Shown piece after piece: positions 39,847 through 49,049 of a stretch of 64,000 bases of DNA. Position 1 is the stretch's first letter. Every line of letters starts with the position of its first letter. Below the pieces are notes generated by a model. That model was not told where the DNA came from and searched no databases. It saw only the letters and a program-made list of their open reading frames with translations. Source of the DNA: Arthrobacter sp. M4 (GTDB lineage: Bacteria; Actinomycetota; Actinomycetes; Actinomycetales; Micrococcaceae); the NCBI RefSeq assembly GCF_020251205.1, contig NZ_JAIWYX010000016.1, positions 1 to 64,000 of the forward strand, written 5' to 3'. A program made the translations under genes and the position numbers.

Positions 39847-41294
39847 CCTACGCACCGGGGGAACTTGCCCGGGCCGGTGCCCGGGGCGTGATGTGGCAAG
39901 GCCTCGCCTTCGCCTCAGGGAAGGCGATCGTCCTTCTCACCATCATCGTGCTGGCCAGGCTCCTTTCCCCGCACGAATACGGCTTGGTGGCGCTCGCCAT
40001 TGTCCTTATGGCTTATGCGGAAACTGTGGCCGACGCCGGTGTTGCCCAGGCGCTGGTCTACCTGCCGCGCACCGCAGAGGTAGCCCGGTCCGCGCTGCTG
40101 ATCTCTGTGGTCATTGGCGGGCTCCTGGCCTCGGGCGCAATCCTTGCCGCACCGTGGATCGCTGCCCTCTACAACCAGCCCGATGTAGCTCCCCTGGTGC
40201 GGGTCCTGGCCATTTCGGTACTTGCCACCTCCCTGGCAGCCGTCCCGGAAGCCATCCTCCGCCGCGACCTGTTATTCCGGCGTCTGACGGCCGCACCCGT
40301 CATCCGGGCAGCAGTCACGGGAGCGGTCGCTCTCAGCCTGGCCTTTGCCGGGTACGGCGCCTGGTCGCTGGCCATCGGAACCGCGGCCGGTTCCGTCGCC
40401 TACGCCGTCGCGTGCTGGCTATTGCTGCCCGGGCCGCCACCGTGGCAGATCTGGCGGGTTCGCAAGGACGCACTCCGGGCAAACCTGAGCTTCGGTGCGC
40501 CAACGGCCGGCAGTTCCCTGCTCGCCCGGCTGATCTTCGACGTCGACTACCTCATCATCGGCCTCTGGCTGGGTACCCAGGCCCTTGGCTATTACACGCT
40601 TGCCTTCCGCTTGCCGGAGATGGTGATCATCAACGTCTTCTTTGTGCTGTCAACGGTGATGTTCCCGCTCTACGCACAGGTGCGCAGCGAGCCGGAGCGG
40701 CTCCGCGTTGGCTACGTCAAGAGTGTGCAGTTGCAGTCCCTGTACGGCGTCACCGCCGGCGTGGGCCTCGCGGTGGTGGCGCCGGCGCTGGTGCCGTTGC
40801 TTTTCGGTGCTAAATGGTCCGACGCCGTGCTGCCGCTGGTCTTCCTGGCCTTGTACGCGGCGGCGCGATCCCTCGGCGCTGGCGCCAATGACGTCTACAA
40901 AGCCCTTGGCCGGCCAGGGCTGTCCATCGGAATCTCGCTGGCGCGGCTCGCGATTCTGGTACCTGCACTGCTCATTGCCGTTCGCTGGGGCATCGTCGGA
41001 GTTGCCGTTGCACAGTTGGCTGTCTCCGTGTTGTTCGCCCTCGGCATGCAGACAGTGGCCGCCAAAGTCATTGAGCTCAAGGCCCGCCAACTGCTGCGGG
41101 CAGTGTGGCCGGCCCTGGTGTGCGGGGCTGCCGTGGCGGCCACGGGGATTTGCGTTCTGGCCCTCCCGCTGCCGGGAATGCTTACGACGACGATCGTCAC
41201 CGTGGTCTTGGGCGTCACCGTGGTCTACACCATCCTGCGCCTTGGCTTCCCCGCCCTGCACGACGAGCTGCTGCAGCTCGTACGGCGGCGCTGA
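39843..41294 (+). CDS. Polysaccharide flippase (Wzx/MATE-MVF superfamily)
   Basis: The protein (483 aa) is an oligosaccharide flippase with about 12-14 membrane helices. Family marks are GVMWQGLAFASGKAIVLLTIIVLARLLSPHEYG at the N terminus (here shown in part), VLAISVLATSLAAVPEAILRRDL and FGAPTAGSSLLARLIFDVDYLIIG. It should move lipid-linked repeat units across the membrane for export. The start is ATG 39843, overlapping the GT4 stop by 4 bp. No Wzy-type gene is on this strand; the large membrane protein at 45428-47635 is the best candidate. It ends before repeats separating it from the convergent operon. Confidence 0.85.
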   Translation: MTYAPGELARAGARGVMWQGLAFASGKAIVLLTIIVLARLLSPHEYGLVALAIVLMAYAETVADAGVAQALVYLPRTAEVARSALLISVVIGGLLASGAILAAPWIAALYNQPDVAPLVRVLAISVLATSLAAVPEAILRRDLLFRRLTAAPVIRAAVTGAVALSLAFAGYGAWSLAIGTAAGSVAYAVACWLLLPGPPPWQIWRVRKDALRANLSFGAPTAGSSLLARLIFDVDYLIIGLWLGTQALGYYTLAFRLPEMVIINVFFVLSTVMFPLYAQVRSEPERLRVGYVKSVQLQSLYGVTAGVGLAVVAPALVPLLFGAKWSDAVLPLVFLALYAAARSLGAGANDVYKALGRPGLSIGISLARLAILVPALLIAVRWGIVGVAVAQLAVSVLFALGMQTVAAKVIELKARQLLRAVWPALVCGAAVAATGICVLALPLPGMLTTTIVTVVLGVTVVYTILRLGFPALHDELLQLVRRR

Positions 41295-41315
41295 ACGCAC
41301 CGTTGCTGCGGTGAG

Positions 41316-41407
41316 GCGCTGAGCACCGCTGCCGCTCAGGCGAGGCGCTGAGGGACGCTGCCGCTCAGGCGAGGCGCTGGAGGGACGCTGCCGCTCAGGC
41401 GAGGCGC
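41316..41407. repeat. About 30-bp tandem repeat between convergent operons
   Basis: Three copies of CGCTGCCGCTCAGGCGAGGC plus GCTGAGGGA or its variant lie between the flippase and the APH-like gene, each able to form a small GC hairpin. They may end both transcripts. Confidence 0.8.
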
Positions 41408-41420
41408 CCGCCGTCGTACG

Positions 41421-42434
41421 TTAGCGCAACTCCCAGCTGTCCATGGCATGCCGCCACAGCCAGTAATCGCGGTCGGCCAACACAGCATCCCGCGTGTGCG
41501 CCTTGCCCTGCAGTGTAGCCGCCCCCGTCAAGCGATACGCGAGAGTGGCTGTTGAACGCGCCCACGTGGCAAGGACCAGCAACGGCAGCAGCTGGGGATC
41601 CACGCCACGAAGCTCCAAGTGGCTGCGCAGGGGTTGCAAGGCCCAGCCGCCACGGCCAAAAGCCTTGTCGAAGGCGACCAACTGCGGGATTCGTTCGTAG
41701 GCCTGTTCGTGCGATTCGCTCAAGTACTGGAGATAGAACACCAAATCATGGCCCGGGACGCCGTCGGTGCGGGACCGCTCCCAATCCACCACCTGCAATG
41801 TGCCGTTGGGACGGAGGAAGAGGTTTGGATGGCTCAGGTCGCCGTGTTCGACGACGGCGGGAAGCCTGGTGCCCTGCAGCGGTTCCAGCGCGTGGTGCGT
41901 TCGCTCCACCAGTCCGACGACCTCTGGTTCCATGGGCAGGAGCTCGACGAGGCGGCGGAGGGGCCCCACCACGGTGCGCTGGTACCAGTTCGAATTGGCT
42001 CCCGCTTCAGCCGTGCAGGGCAAAGCGTCAACGAAGTTGCTGCCTGCCTTCACGGCACGTTTCAGGTCCGCGGCAACGTGCCGTGGGTCCAGCGGGATTC
42101 CCCTCACCGCCGTTTCGATCAGGACCGTGTGATCGCCGACGTCGACAGTCGACACCACTTCGGGGATGCCCTGCTCAGCCCCCAGGCCCAACGCCTTGAG
42201 CCCGGCCATCACAGCGGCCTCGTGCCGCACGCTGAGATTGTCGCCCGGCTGGCGAGGAACCTTCACCACGAGGCGCGGCTCGCGGAAGCCCCGCGGAAAA
42301 ATCAGGGCGACGAGGTGGCGGGACGTCACAAACCGCGGCGTCAGCAGGACGGTTTCCCAGTCCGCACCGATGTCATAGCGATAGAGGCCCAACTCCCAGT
42401 AGCGGTCGTGAAGGACGTCGTCAACGAAGTTCAT
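41421..42434 (-). CDS. Aminoglycoside-phosphotransferase-fold kinase-like protein
   Basis: The protein (337 aa) is an APH/choline-kinase-fold protein. The kinase loop is VVEHGDLSHPNLFLR (HGDxxxxN) and LQVVDWERSRTDG (the D-W-E metal motif). An N-lobe Lys is in REPRLVVKVPRQPGDN. Context suggests phosphorylation of a sugar, alcohol or lipid precursor of the exopolysaccharide, not drug resistance. The start ATG 42434 (AAGGGA upstream) overlaps the end of the fusion gene by 14 bp, so the two are coupled. It is the last gene of the minus-strand operon. Substrate unknown. Confidence 0.8.
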   Translation of the reverse strand: MNFVDDVLHDRYWELGLYRYDIGADWETVLLTPRFVTSRHLVALIFPRGFREPRLVVKVPRQPGDNLSVRHEAAVMAGLKALGLGAEQGIPEVVSTVDVGDHTVLIETAVRGIPLDPRHVAADLKRAVKAGSNFVDALPCTAEAGANSNWYQRTVVGPLRRLVELLPMEPEVVGLVERTHHALEPLQGTRLPAVVEHGDLSHPNLFLRPNGTLQVVDWERSRTDGVPGHDLVFYLQYLSESHEQAYERIPQLVAFDKAFGRGGWALQPLRSHLELRGVDPQLLPLLVLATWARSTATLAYRLTGAATLQGKAHTRDAVLADRDYWLWRHAMDSWELR

Positions 42435-44550
42435 AGCCTGTCCCTTCACCTGAAGGTTCGCCAGGCGTCGCCGGCCAGCGGCCAGTGACCATGCCCTCGG
42501 GGACGGCGAGCGCAAGCATCCCCCAAGCCATCACCAACCGGACAGCGACGGCCTTGGCCAGTCCGAAGCGCACGTCCGCGTGCAGCGCCAAGGTGTCCCT
42601 TACAGCGGTCGACGACGTCACCGGCACCAGCCGCGCGGTGCGTTCGAGATTCGGTGCACTCCAGTACACAGCTACGTCCCGGAAACCCTTGCCCATGAGC
42701 TCGCGCTGCCAGCCTGCGAGTGTCCTGGGTCCGGTGCGGGCCAGCAGCGAGCGTCGCACCTGCGCGCACACCCAGCCACCGGGCAGTAGCGCTGCAACGG
42801 CAGCGTCGACGTCGCGACGGTCGGGGCTGGAAAGAAAAACGACATCGGCGCGAAGGACCGCATCGCCGCGCGGAACCGGACTGCCACCTCCCCGGAGCCC
42901 GCTGAACGTGGGCGGCCGAACCGGGAACGCATCCGGGTCCAGCAGCCGAAGGGCAGATACCTGCTCGTTCCCGAGCATGCCGCCGTAGCCCACCCGACCA
43001 GGTTGGAGGGTTGGCAACAGGAAACGCCAGTCGAGGCGTCGCCACAGGTGGAGCGGCAGTAAGTCTGGGTCTACAGACTCGGGTTGCGCGCCGGGGCCCT
43101 CCCGGTGGGCATGTTCAAGCGTGTGAAGGCCATGGCGAGCAAGACTGTGCCAGACAGTGTCCAAGGCGCGTCCTTGCGCGCTAGGTCCCTCCAGGCGGTG
43201 GCCCTCCTGCCGGTGGACCTGCTCCCGGTGGGCATGTTCAAGCGTGTGAAGGCCATGGCGAGCAAGACTGTGCCAGACAGTGTCCATGGCGCGGCGACGG
43301 ACCGCATCCAGGGGCTGGTCGCCGTCGAGCACGGCAGCACCGGGGAGCCGTTCGGCGAGCTCGAGGTAGCCGCGCCGCCACCCCTCAAGGACGTCCGGCG
43401 AATGCTCGCCTTTCCGGGCGAACATCACGTCCCCGGGGACGTCGAGGACAAGCAGGACATCGGGCGCCGGTCCCACGGCCAGGGCCAGCGCGTCGGTTGC
43501 CCTGGCAACAGCTCCTGAAAGCCCGGAGCCACGTGCACTGGGCAACAGTGCATCGTAGGCCACACGGTCCAGGAAGACCAAGCGTCCCAACGCCCGGTGG
43601 TAGCGGACAGCCAGTCCGCCCCGGAGAATGCGGAACACCTTCTTTGCAAGGCGCCAACCCGGGAGGCGGCCAAACACGGGATCCCAGCGACCCGAGCCCC
43701 ACAGGCCCATGTAGACGTAGCGGCTGGGTAGTGGGCACTCGGCGCCAAGGCCCTGCAGAAGGGTGGTCTTTCCGGCTCCGTCAGGGGCCATCACGCCAAC
43801 CGTTGTCCCCCTGCCCAGCCGGGCGCCAAGGAGCCGGAGCGCCCTGTTCGTTAGCGCGGAAGTTGTGGCACGCCAAGGTGCTCCGTTAGAGGGTCCCCCG
43901 GCCCACGCGCTCCGCATGTGAGCCGCCATTCCGGGAATGGCTTCGAAGCTGCTGGTGCGGATCAGGTCCAGGAGTTGTGACGCCGTTTCGCACCCGACAG
44001 CCACGTCTAGGGCCTTCGCGATCACATCGTCGGCAGATGCCATGGCGGCGGCACTCCGGGCGATCTCCTCGCGTTGAGGCTGGATCTCCCCCTTGTCCAG
44101 CACGAGATGGAGGAGCTGCAGCCAGGCCTTGTCCGGAAGGGCTGGAAGCCACAAGGAACCACTTCGCACCCGCCTGTCGAGGCATCCGGGCGCCAACGTG
44201 GATCGCAACTGCTGGTAGGGACCAAAGGCGATCTCGGTGACGATGTCCAGCTTCAGCCAGAGGTCGTCAGGCGTCGAGTAGTGGAAGTAGAAGCGATGGC
44301 TGCCGTGGCCAGCAGCCCGGACTCGGCAAAACCCTTCACCGTCGAGCAGGCCGTCCAGCACCGTGAGCTGCCGCGCGGCCACCAGAAGATCCACGTCCCC
44401 CGAGGGCCGAAGGAGATCGCCCTCACCTCGCAGGAGGGCCCATTCCACGCCACCACGGTCCAGAGCCTCAAACACCGTGAGGAGGGCGGGATGGATAGCG
44501 AATCCTTGGCCTTCCGACTTCGCGGGATTATCCAACGGGTTCGTAGGCAT
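42421..44550 (-). CDS. Three-part fusion: nucleotidyltransferase-like, P-loop kinase, methyltransferase-like
   Basis: The protein (709 aa) has three parts. Residues 15-230 look like a minimal nucleotidyltransferase (WALLRGEGD, SGDVDLLV). Residues 250-440 are a thymidylate-kinase-like P-loop domain (GVMAPDGAGKTTLLQGLG at 252-269, then FLDRVAYDALLP). Residues 484-709 resemble a SAM methyltransferase (ADVVFLSSP, LLPGGWVCAQV) ending in a hydrophobic segment. Between the last two lies a 41-residue tandem duplication (DTVWHSLARHGLHTL repeated). I do not recognise a named family for the whole. The start ATG 44550 overlaps the GH16 gene by 23 bp; a longer frame exists. It probably makes or modifies a phosphorylated carrier or chain end. 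Confidence 0.7.
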   Translation of the reverse strand: MPTNPLDNPAKSEGQGFAIHPALLTVFEALDRGGVEWALLRGEGDLLRPSGDVDLLVAARQLTVLDGLLDGEGFCRVRAAGHGSHRFYFHYSTPDDLWLKLDIVTEIAFGPYQQLRSTLAPGCLDRRVRSGSLWLPALPDKAWLQLLHLVLDKGEIQPQREEIARSAAAMASADDVIAKALDVAVGCETASQLLDLIRTSSFEAIPGMAAHMRSAWAGGPSNGAPWRATTSALTNRALRLLGARLGRGTTVGVMAPDGAGKTTLLQGLGAECPLPSRYVYMGLWGSGRWDPVFGRLPGWRLAKKVFRILRGGLAVRYHRALGRLVFLDRVAYDALLPSARGSGLSGAVARATDALALAVGPAPDVLLVLDVPGDVMFARKGEHSPDVLEGWRRGYLELAERLPGAAVLDGDQPLDAVRRRAMDTVWHSLARHGLHTLEHAHREQVHRQEGHRLEGPSAQGRALDTVWHSLARHGLHTLEHAHREGPGAQPESVDPDLLPLHLWRRLDWRFLLPTLQPGRVGYGGMLGNEQVSALRLLDPDAFPVRPPTFSGLRGGGSPVPRGDAVLRADVVFLSSPDRRDVDAAVAALLPGGWVCAQVRRSLLARTGPRTLAGWQRELMGKGFRDVAVYWSAPNLERTARLVPVTSSTAVRDTLALHADVRFGLAKAVAVRLVMAWGMLALAVPEGMVTGRWPATPGEPSGEGTGYELR
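43100..43286 (-). repeat. In-frame duplication in the fusion gene
   Basis: Two identical 64-bp stretches (43100-43163 and 43223-43286) lie 123 bp apart, giving a 41-codon tandem duplication. The identity, silent sites included, indicates a recent event or gene conversion. Confidence 0.92.
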
Positions 44551-45409
44551 ACTGCACTGCCCAATCGATTTGTAAATGCCCGGAAACCTCAGGAGCCGGA
44601 AGCGAAGGATCCGTTCCGTCCATGGTTTCCGCCTGTAGGGTCCACCTGAGTTTCCGGAAGGGGACTCCTGTACGGTCCGTCGTTTGGCTAACCAACTGTC
44701 CATCCCAGAAGAACTTGACGCTTCCGGGTGTCCATTCGGTGGTGGCAATATGCCAGTCCGTCATGTCGGTTGGCGCGTAGATACGGCTGGGCGGATCGAA
44801 TCTCATCCCGCCGTTCTCCAGGGATCCGTTGATGGCCGAGGCAGCGTAGGCGCTTCCATCCAGCCCACCCTCGGGCCAGTCGACTTCACCGTCGCCCCAG
44901 CTATCGCTGGTGGGCCACAGCATGAAGGCGATTTTATAGCCGGGCATGGAATCGGCCCGGAACCGGACGGAATATCGCCCGAATTTCTGTCCGCTGTAGC
45001 CAAACGGAATCACGCTGGCCACCCTGGGAACAGCGTCTTCCGTGTGCAGGAAATAGTCGAGCTTCCCGTCCTCAACAGAAAGAACCATGTCCGGCGAGTA
45101 GATGCCTTTATTGCTGCTGTCTCGCAGGTCTGAATAGCCGCGCATATCCCGCCCGTAGATCCTGCCCACCAGGCCTTTTGCGGCGGGGGTGCTGAAGTCC
45201 TCCGCTCCGGTCTGGCGCCAACCAGGAAGGTCTCCGAGCGGCATCGAGGAGGAGTCCCGTGACGTGACGGCGAAGGACACAATACCCGCCAGGAGAAGGG
45301 CAATGGCGACGATACCCGCGGTCCGGGATCTCAAGATGGCCAGTGACCGTGGCTCTTTTTTCGGATCGGGTTCCACGTGTGATGCTGGGGTCATTTCCGT
45401 GCCGATCAT
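44528..45409 (-). CDS. Glycoside hydrolase family 16 protein, membrane-anchored
   Basis: The protein (293 aa) has one N-terminal membrane helix (TAGIVAIALLLAGIVSFAV, about residues 30-48) and a GH16 jelly-roll domain. The catalytic motif E-x-D-x-x-E is seen in GDGEVDWPEGG, with IAFMLWPTSDSWG and ATTEWTPGSVKFFWDGQL. GH16 enzymes cut beta-1,3 or beta-1,4 glucans and galactans; in polysaccharide loci they trim or set the length of the polymer (as ExoK/ExsH do). The start ATG 45409 has GGAGG 6 nt upstream. It lies between the polymerase-like gene (18-bp gap) and the fusion gene. Confidence 0.88.
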   Translation of the reverse strand: MIGTEMTPASHVEPDPKKEPRSLAILRSRTAGIVAIALLLAGIVSFAVTSRDSSSMPLGDLPGWRQTGAEDFSTPAAKGLVGRIYGRDMRGYSDLRDSSNKGIYSPDMVLSVEDGKLDYFLHTEDAVPRVASVIPFGYSGQKFGRYSVRFRADSMPGYKIAFMLWPTSDSWGDGEVDWPEGGLDGSAYAASAINGSLENGGMRFDPPSRIYAPTDMTDWHIATTEWTPGSVKFFWDGQLVSQTTDRTGVPFRKLRWTLQAETMDGTDPSLPAPEVSGHLQIDWAVQYAYEPVG

Positions 45410-45427
45410 TTTCAGCCTCCGACTGTT

Positions 45428-47635
45428 CTATCCGGCTGTCGAGATCTGGTAAATGCGGACGGCTTTGTTGTCAAAGACTTTGGCAACATTGCTGCCGCCC
45501 GCCAACGAATTTTCAAGGCTCGTTAGGGTTCCGGGCGGGAACAATTTACGTTCGGCCGCATTTCTTGCCTGCCTGTCCGACATCACCACATAAATGGTGT
45601 CCGTGCCGCGTATCTTTCTGGCGAACCGCAGGACGTCATTGACGGTGGGATTGCCGTTGGAATTCTTGAGGGAACCGGACAATGATGTGATTGATTCAAA
45701 CTCAAGATAGTTCGGGTAATTCGGTCCAATCAGCAATGGGAAGAAGTAATTCGTCTCGAATATCAGGTCACCGGGCTTCACCCGGTTGTCCAGCCAATCG
45801 CCGGCCGTGGCCTCCTCTACGGAAATGCGGTTTCCGGCTTCCGGCTGGAAATAGATCGCCACGAACAGCGCCCCCATGAGCACTAGGGAAACGCTGGCAG
45901 CCACCACAGCCCTCCACTTGCGAATCGGCCCCGACCAGAACAGCCAGGCGACGCCGATTGACAGCCAGGGCAGCGCAAACAGGTAGACCCGGAAGCGACC
46001 TTCGCCCCCATAGGACTGACCGATAAGGCCAAGCACAGGAGCCACCGCCATCCACGCGACCAGGAGCGTGGTGCGAATTTCGCCCCGAACCATGCGGCGC
46101 GCAAAGCCACATATCGCCAACAGCGCCGTAAGCACGGAGAGCACCTGGGTTCCGCGGGCCTGCAGGAGATCGACCTGTGTCAATTGCGAAGATTGCGGCG
46201 GGCTGATGCTGGCGTTGGACAGGACATCGAAGCCGCTAAAGAGCCCATATTTGGATTCAACGTAGTCGAAGTTCGGCAACAGATAGGCCAGCGCGATCAC
46301 AAAAAGGGCAGGCCCCAGCCACTTGGGCCGGAAGTAACCCAACACAAAGAGCGGGAACAATCCCAGCACCGCCAGATAGGGCGTCAGCTGGTGGCTTGTG
46401 GCAACCACTGCCTGGAGCAGCAGGATCACAACGATCGCCGGAATCCTGGGCACACTGTGCTCACGATGGTCAGTGAGGTCGTCCACCACGTGCAGACGGC
46501 GCCTTCGCAGCCGCCGTTCGATTGCCACCACCCACTTGACGGGGGTGCCGCGGAGGAACGTGAGGGCGATCAGGCACATGCTGAGGTAGAGGGTGAAGGA
46601 GAAGGCCTGCGGCGAGTAATAGTTCTGGTTCACCCAGTTGGTCAGGGCGAAGACCAGCGCAGCCGTCCAATACACACGCGGATTCTTGGAAAGGACCCGC
46701 GCAATGGCCAGTACCACCACCACGTCGACAAGCGCATAAGATATCTCTGCCCACCGCGCATAGGCCAAGGCATCCCGGTACCCGCTTGTTTCGCCAAGGA
46801 AGGCGCTCAGGGAGAAGAACCCGGGCCAGCGGTTGTAGATGTCGATTGATGGATCAACGTGGCCTGCCGCACCAATGAAGTCGGTGACCGCGATGTGCTT
46901 GTAAGTCCAGGGCAGCCGGGGAACCTCTGACAGAATGCTCGCAGATCCGTAGAGCATCACTACCAGCGACCCCACTGAGGCACTCAATAGCGGCCTGCTG
47001 GCCACCCTCTTTCCTGCCACTCCCCAAATGCACAGGATGAGTGTCAGGCATACGCCCACATACCAAATAAGGGGGAACCGTTCCAAGAGACCCAGTTCGC
47101 CAAGGTTGGTAGCGTCCGTCAGGAAAAGCCCGCCAGCCCACAGCCCAACGGCAACGGCCAGGACCCCCCAGGACAACACGCCGGGAAGGTTGCGCGGGCC
47201 AAAGCGCATGGCGGAGCCGCCCGCGGTGGCTGGCTCCCGGCGTCGTTGGTTAACCGGGATGAAAACGGTGCACGCCGAGCCTGCCAGCACCGTGACGGCC
47301 GCAGCCGGCCGCGGCTGCCAAAAAGCGGTCCAGGCCATGGCCAGCGCAAGGACAGTGTAGATTCCTGCACTCGTAACAGCCGTCCAGACGAGTCGGGCGG
47401 CCGGGTCGGATTCAGGAAGCATTCGGATAACTGCCCATCCCGGAACGACAAGGCAGACAACCAGTTTGAAAATCGACAGGCCTGGAGCGCTGATGTCCAG
47501 GAAGATGAGGGCCGCAGCCACAACACCGGCCGCGGCAAGCGCCATTTCCCGTTTCTTGTACAGTGGCAGGGCGTGCAGCCGCTTCGGGAAGCGTGGCTCC
47601 CTCGTTGGGCCTTCCTTACTAACCGTTAGAACCAT
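45428..47635 (-). CDS. Large polytopic membrane protein, polymerase-like
   Basis: The protein (735 aa) has about 14-16 membrane helices spread over residues 30-590 and a soluble C-terminal domain (about 600-735, DWLDNRVKPGDLIFETNYFFP, GTDTIYVVMSDRQARNAAERKLFPPG). It resembles actinobacterial GT39/O-antigen-ligase-like membrane proteins of polysaccharide loci. A large loop with YKHIAVTDFIGAAGHVDPSIDIYNRWPGFF (Asp-rich outer loop, quoted partly) fits a GT-C enzyme using a lipid-linked donor. I infer a polymerase or mannosyl-type transferase role. The start ATG 47635 has GAGGT upstream; the frame opens 17 codons earlier. It sits in the minus operon 90 bp after a GT2 gene. Confidence 0.7.
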   Translation of the reverse strand: MVLTVSKEGPTREPRFPKRLHALPLYKKREMALAAAGVVAAALIFLDISAPGLSIFKLVVCLVVPGWAVIRMLPESDPAARLVWTAVTSAGIYTVLALAMAWTAFWQPRPAAAVTVLAGSACTVFIPVNQRRREPATAGGSAMRFGPRNLPGVLSWGVLAVAVGLWAGGLFLTDATNLGELGLLERFPLIWYVGVCLTLILCIWGVAGKRVASRPLLSASVGSLVVMLYGSASILSEVPRLPWTYKHIAVTDFIGAAGHVDPSIDIYNRWPGFFSLSAFLGETSGYRDALAYARWAEISYALVDVVVVLAIARVLSKNPRVYWTAALVFALTNWVNQNYYSPQAFSFTLYLSMCLIALTFLRGTPVKWVVAIERRLRRRRLHVVDDLTDHREHSVPRIPAIVVILLLQAVVATSHQLTPYLAVLGLFPLFVLGYFRPKWLGPALFVIALAYLLPNFDYVESKYGLFSGFDVLSNASISPPQSSQLTQVDLLQARGTQVLSVLTALLAICGFARRMVRGEIRTTLLVAWMAVAPVLGLIGQSYGGEGRFRVYLFALPWLSIGVAWLFWSGPIRKWRAVVAASVSLVLMGALFVAIYFQPEAGNRISVEEATAGDWLDNRVKPGDLIFETNYFFPLLIGPNYPNYLEFESITSLSGSLKNSNGNPTVNDVLRFARKIRGTDTIYVVMSDRQARNAAERKLFPPGTLTSLENSLAGGSNVAKVFDNKAVRIYQISTAG

Positions 47636-47725
47636 ATCCGTGAGACCTCGTTGTTCCTGATTCCGGTCAGCTGTGGAGCGTCGCACGCCGGGACCTGTGG
47701 ATGGGTCGATGGCCCTGAGCTGCGT

Positions 47726-49048
47726 TCATGTGCCCACGCTCTTCCCCATCGAACGTTGGAGCAGGTAGTTGAACGGTCCCCTGGCAACCGAGATCAGTTC
47801 CAGCCTGAGGACTTTCGCTAACTGCCGATCCCAATCGGCAGACACTGGGGCCTGACCTTCGGGAACCCTGCCCGGCTTGCGTCGGGCATTGCTGACAAAG
47901 TGCCGGACGGCGTACGGGCTCCTGGCCAGTGCCATCCACGCTGTGCGGGGGTTGAGGAGGATCTTGGTGAGCCAAGCCCCCAGGCCCGTCCCGTAGCTGC
48001 GTGCCTGCAAACGCAACTCGTCAATATCGCCGCGGTGGCGGTGCCACACAATGGCGGAAGGCTGCATCACCAGTGAACGTCCGGAAAGGACCACACGGGT
48101 GAACATGTCTATGTCTTCACCGCCACCTGTGCGGGTTCCCACCCCGAGGGCAGTATCGAAACCGCCAAGGGCGAGCGCGGCCCGCCGGTCAAGCGCGAAA
48201 TTGGCCCCCGTGCCGTATTCACCCACGCAGAAAGGAAAACGCGGCAGGTTCTCCGGCGGTTCTGCGAGGGAATAAACCCTCGGAACCAGGCTCTTGGACC
48301 AGCTGACGCGGTCGTCGAAGTAGCGCTGGACGGGCGAGCGCATCTCGCCGGCCGGCACAAGCCCCGTAACGCAGGCCGCGGCCGGTACGCGCTGAAAGGC
48401 CGCAGCAATCTCGCGAAGCCAGTCCCGGTCCACGATGACGTCGTCGTCGGTGAAGGCCACGATGTCGCCCCGCGCGTGGCTGAGTCCCGTGTTCCGGGCC
48501 TGCGCCAGACCAGGCACGGGTTCCGACACCAGGGTCACTCGCGAATCCTGAAACTCCTGGTGGACCATGTCCCTTGTTTCGCTGGTGCGGGCGGCATTGT
48601 CCACCACAAGGACATCAAATCCGGGATAGTCAAGACGGAGTATGGCCGCGAGGGAACCGCGAAGCTGGTCCGACCTGTCCCGTGTGCACACCACCACCGT
48701 GATCCACGGGGTGTCCCGCATCACGGACTGCGGAAGCGCTGCCGGAAGCGACGCTGCCGAGATTTCGAGGGTCCGTCGGTCCACCACGCCGTCCACGGCG
48801 TCGACATCCACGAAGCCGCGCAGGGAACCATCCTCACGGACCAGCAGCCATGCACGCCTATATCCTTCGGAATTCTGCAGTCTCAGGTGCGTGTGGCCGG
48901 CGAGCGCGCGCAGGTCGATCGTCCCGATCCACCGGGCACCGGGCCACTCAGCCGGTTCGGTGCTATCCATGGCCGGGTACAGGACAAGTGCCTCGTCCTG
49001 TGGGCGCTCCCGTGGTGTGGGAGGCAGATCGCCCGCGCGCTCGCCCAC
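47726..49048 (-). CDS. GT2 glycosyltransferase with N-terminal extension
   Basis: The protein (440 aa) has a GT-A domain from about residue 110: PWITVVVCTRDRSDQLRGSL, DVLVVDNAA, ARNTGLSHARGDIVAFTDDDV (the DxD metal site), YGTGANFALDRRAAL and GGGEDIDMF, the acid/base region. The first 100 residues (WIGTIDLRALAGHTHLRL) form an extra beta-rich domain seen in some actinobacterial GT2 enzymes. It adds a sugar to the exopolysaccharide. The start GTG 49048 has GAGG 7 nt before it and follows the upstream stop by 1 bp; an in-frame start at 49138 lies within the previous gene and is unlikely. Confidence 0.85.
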   Translation of the reverse strand: MGERAGDLPPTPRERPQDEALVLYPAMDSTEPAEWPGARWIGTIDLRALAGHTHLRLQNSEGYRRAWLLVREDGSLRGFVDVDAVDGVVDRRTLEISAASLPAALPQSVMRDTPWITVVVCTRDRSDQLRGSLAAILRLDYPGFDVLVVDNAARTSETRDMVHQEFQDSRVTLVSEPVPGLAQARNTGLSHARGDIVAFTDDDVIVDRDWLREIAAAFQRVPAAACVTGLVPAGEMRSPVQRYFDDRVSWSKSLVPRVYSLAEPPENLPRFPFCVGEYGTGANFALDRRAALALGGFDTALGVGTRTGGGEDIDMFTRVVLSGRSLVMQPSAIVWHRHRGDIDELRLQARSYGTGLGAWLTKILLNPRTAWMALARSPYAVRHFVSNARRKPGRVPEGQAPVSADWDRQLAKVLRLELISVARGPFNYLLQRSMGKSVGT

Positions 49049-49049
49049 G

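Noticed and set aside
41421..42434. Aminoglycoside resistance gene
   Set aside because: The fold fits, but the gene is embedded in and overlaps a polysaccharide operon; a biosynthetic kinase is more likely.
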